Shown here one piece after another: positions 6,431-6,729 of a stretch of DNA of 6,729 bases (position 1 is the stretch's first letter; every line of letters starts with the position of its first letter). The translations under genes and the position numbers were made by a program. The notes under the pieces were generated by a model. It did not search any database. It was not told the origin of the DNA and saw only the letters and a program-made list of their open reading frames with translations. The stretch is from DAOMOP01 sp035444405 (GTDB lineage: Bacteria > Pseudomonadota > Gammaproteobacteria > Burkholderiales > Rhodocyclaceae), in contig DAOMOP010000216.1 in NCBI GenBank assembly GCA_035444405.1, forward strand, positions 1 through 6,729, written 5' to 3'.

Positions 6431-6532
6431 ATGTCCGCAGCAGCACCCGTGATTGTTCCGTTTCTCCGCTGCCGAGGCGGCATGGCTCCCGGCCGGCCGC
6501 ACGCGAAGCGCAGTAGAGAGAGCGGAGCATGA
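6431..6532 (+). CDS. Putative 33-codon leader ORF overlapping the thiD start
   Basis: An ATG four bases after the P1 strand of the TPP aptamer opens a 33-codon frame (MSAAAPVIVPFLRC at its N-terminus) that ends with TGA at 6530-6532. The last bases form ATGA with the thiD start codon (6529-6531), the classical arrangement for translational coupling. AGGGA at 6418-6422, inside the conserved aptamer 3' strand, lies 8 bases before the ATG and could serve as its Shine-Dalgarno sequence. The C-terminal half is Arg/Gly/Ser-rich. About 64% of third positions are G or C, clearly lower than in the neighbouring genes, so the peptide itself may be under little selection. If the ORF matters, the act of translating it is the likely function. 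It could also be a chance open frame in GC-rich DNA. Confidence 0.4.
   Translation: MSAAAPVIVPFLRCRGGMAPGRPHAKRSRESGA
6464..6527 (+). promoter_or_regulatory. Candidate Shine-Dalgarno sequestering helix before thiD (expression platform)
   Basis: CTCCGCT at 6464-6470 is exactly complementary to AGCGGAG at 6521-6527, the purine-rich stretch immediately before the thiD ATG. Pairing would hide the thiD initiation region. A competing pairing is available: GCAGC at 6437-6441 (or 6440-6444) with GCTGC at 6468-6472 uses three of the same bases. Two exclusive structures of this kind are what a translational riboswitch platform needs. The helix lies within the 33-codon leader ORF, so ribosomes moving along that ORF would open it. 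Not folded by program. Confidence 0.4.
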
Positions 6533-6729
6533 CCAGCACCATCCCCAACGTCGTCACGATCGCCGGCGTCGACCCGTCCGGCGGCGCCGGCGTCCTGGCC
6601 GACCTGAAGACCTTTTCGGCGCTCGGCGCCTACGGCTGCGGCGTCGTCGCCGCGCTGACCGCGCAGAACACGCGCGCGGTCGCGGGGGTGCACACGCCGC
6701 CGACCGACTTCCTGCGCCTGCAGATCGAC
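6529..6729 (+). CDS. thiD: Hydroxymethylpyrimidine/phosphomethylpyrimidine kinase, 5' part (3' end outside window)
   Basis: The first 67 codons of ThiD, which phosphorylates 4-amino-5-hydroxymethyl-2-methylpyrimidine (HMP) and then HMP phosphate to the diphosphate used for thiamine synthesis in the cytoplasm. The visible part has the family signature TIAGVDPSGGAG (residues 10-21), then ADLKTFSALGAYG and ALTAQNT, the N-terminal end of the ribokinase-like fold with the HMP pocket. The start at 6529 is firm, because an in-frame TAG at 6514-6516 excludes a longer form and homologues begin at this point. The nearby purine run is AGAGAGAGCGGAG (6515-6527). Its GGAG lies only one base from the ATG, an awkward spacing that leaves AGAGAG (6515-6520) or coupling to the leader ORF as initiation routes. 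Control by the upstream TPP riboswitch is well supported. Confidence 0.95.
   Translation, partial: MTSTIPNVVTIAGVDPSGGAGVLADLKTFSALGAYGCGVVAALTAQNTRAVAGVHTPPTDFLRLQID

Noticed and set aside
6298..6693. Minus-strand open frame across the riboswitch and thiD start
   Set aside because: It is antisense to a certain riboswitch and to thiD, and its product has no recognisable feature.

Overview
The window is a very GC-rich bacterial chromosome segment whose third codon positions are almost all G or C. It contains an outer-membrane beta-barrel protein, a lipoprotein with a typical LAGC lipobox, and a thiD gene under a TPP riboswitch. Together these point to a Gram-negative proteobacterium. A Rhodocyclales-type betaproteobacterium (Azoarcus/Thauera-like) is my best guess, but that is inference. 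I see no tRNA, rRNA, CRISPR array, transposase or phage gene.

Layout. (1) Positions 3-2243, plus strand: the 3' end of a large gene. Its product has tetratricopeptide-like helical repeats followed by a long outer-membrane beta-barrel ending in the usual C-terminal Phe. (2) Positions 2284-2688, plus strand: a 134-residue lipoprotein of unknown function, 40 bases downstream with its own good ribosome binding site, probably in the same operon. (3) Positions 2761-5913, minus strand, convergent with the first two: a 1050-residue multidomain protein. It joins an N-terminal type-3 copper (tyrosinase) domain with all core ligands to a von Willebrand factor A (VWA) domain with an intact MIDAS, a beta-rich Ig-like region, a small twin CX4C helical segment and a charged, disordered tail. 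This is the most unusual gene here. (4) Positions 5914-6340: about 430 bases without a gene, holding several inverted repeats (a possible operator, a REP-like palindrome cluster and a leader hairpin). (5) Positions 6305-6729, plus strand: a likely sigma-70 promoter, a complete TPP riboswitch, a 33-codon upstream ORF, and the first 67 codons of thiD (hydroxymethylpyrimidine/HMP-phosphate kinase).

The two best leads are the tyrosinase-VWA fusion and the thiD leader. In the leader, the candidate Shine-Dalgarno (SD) of the small ORF lies inside the conserved 3' strand of the TPP aptamer. The small ORF's stop codon overlaps the thiD start (ATGA). A 7-base segment within the small ORF is exactly complementary to the GGAG-containing sequence just before thiD. 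Together these suggest that TPP could control thiD through translation of a leader peptide and translational coupling, rather than by direct sequestration alone. All functional statements are from reading the sequence and remembered family features; no search or folding program was run.
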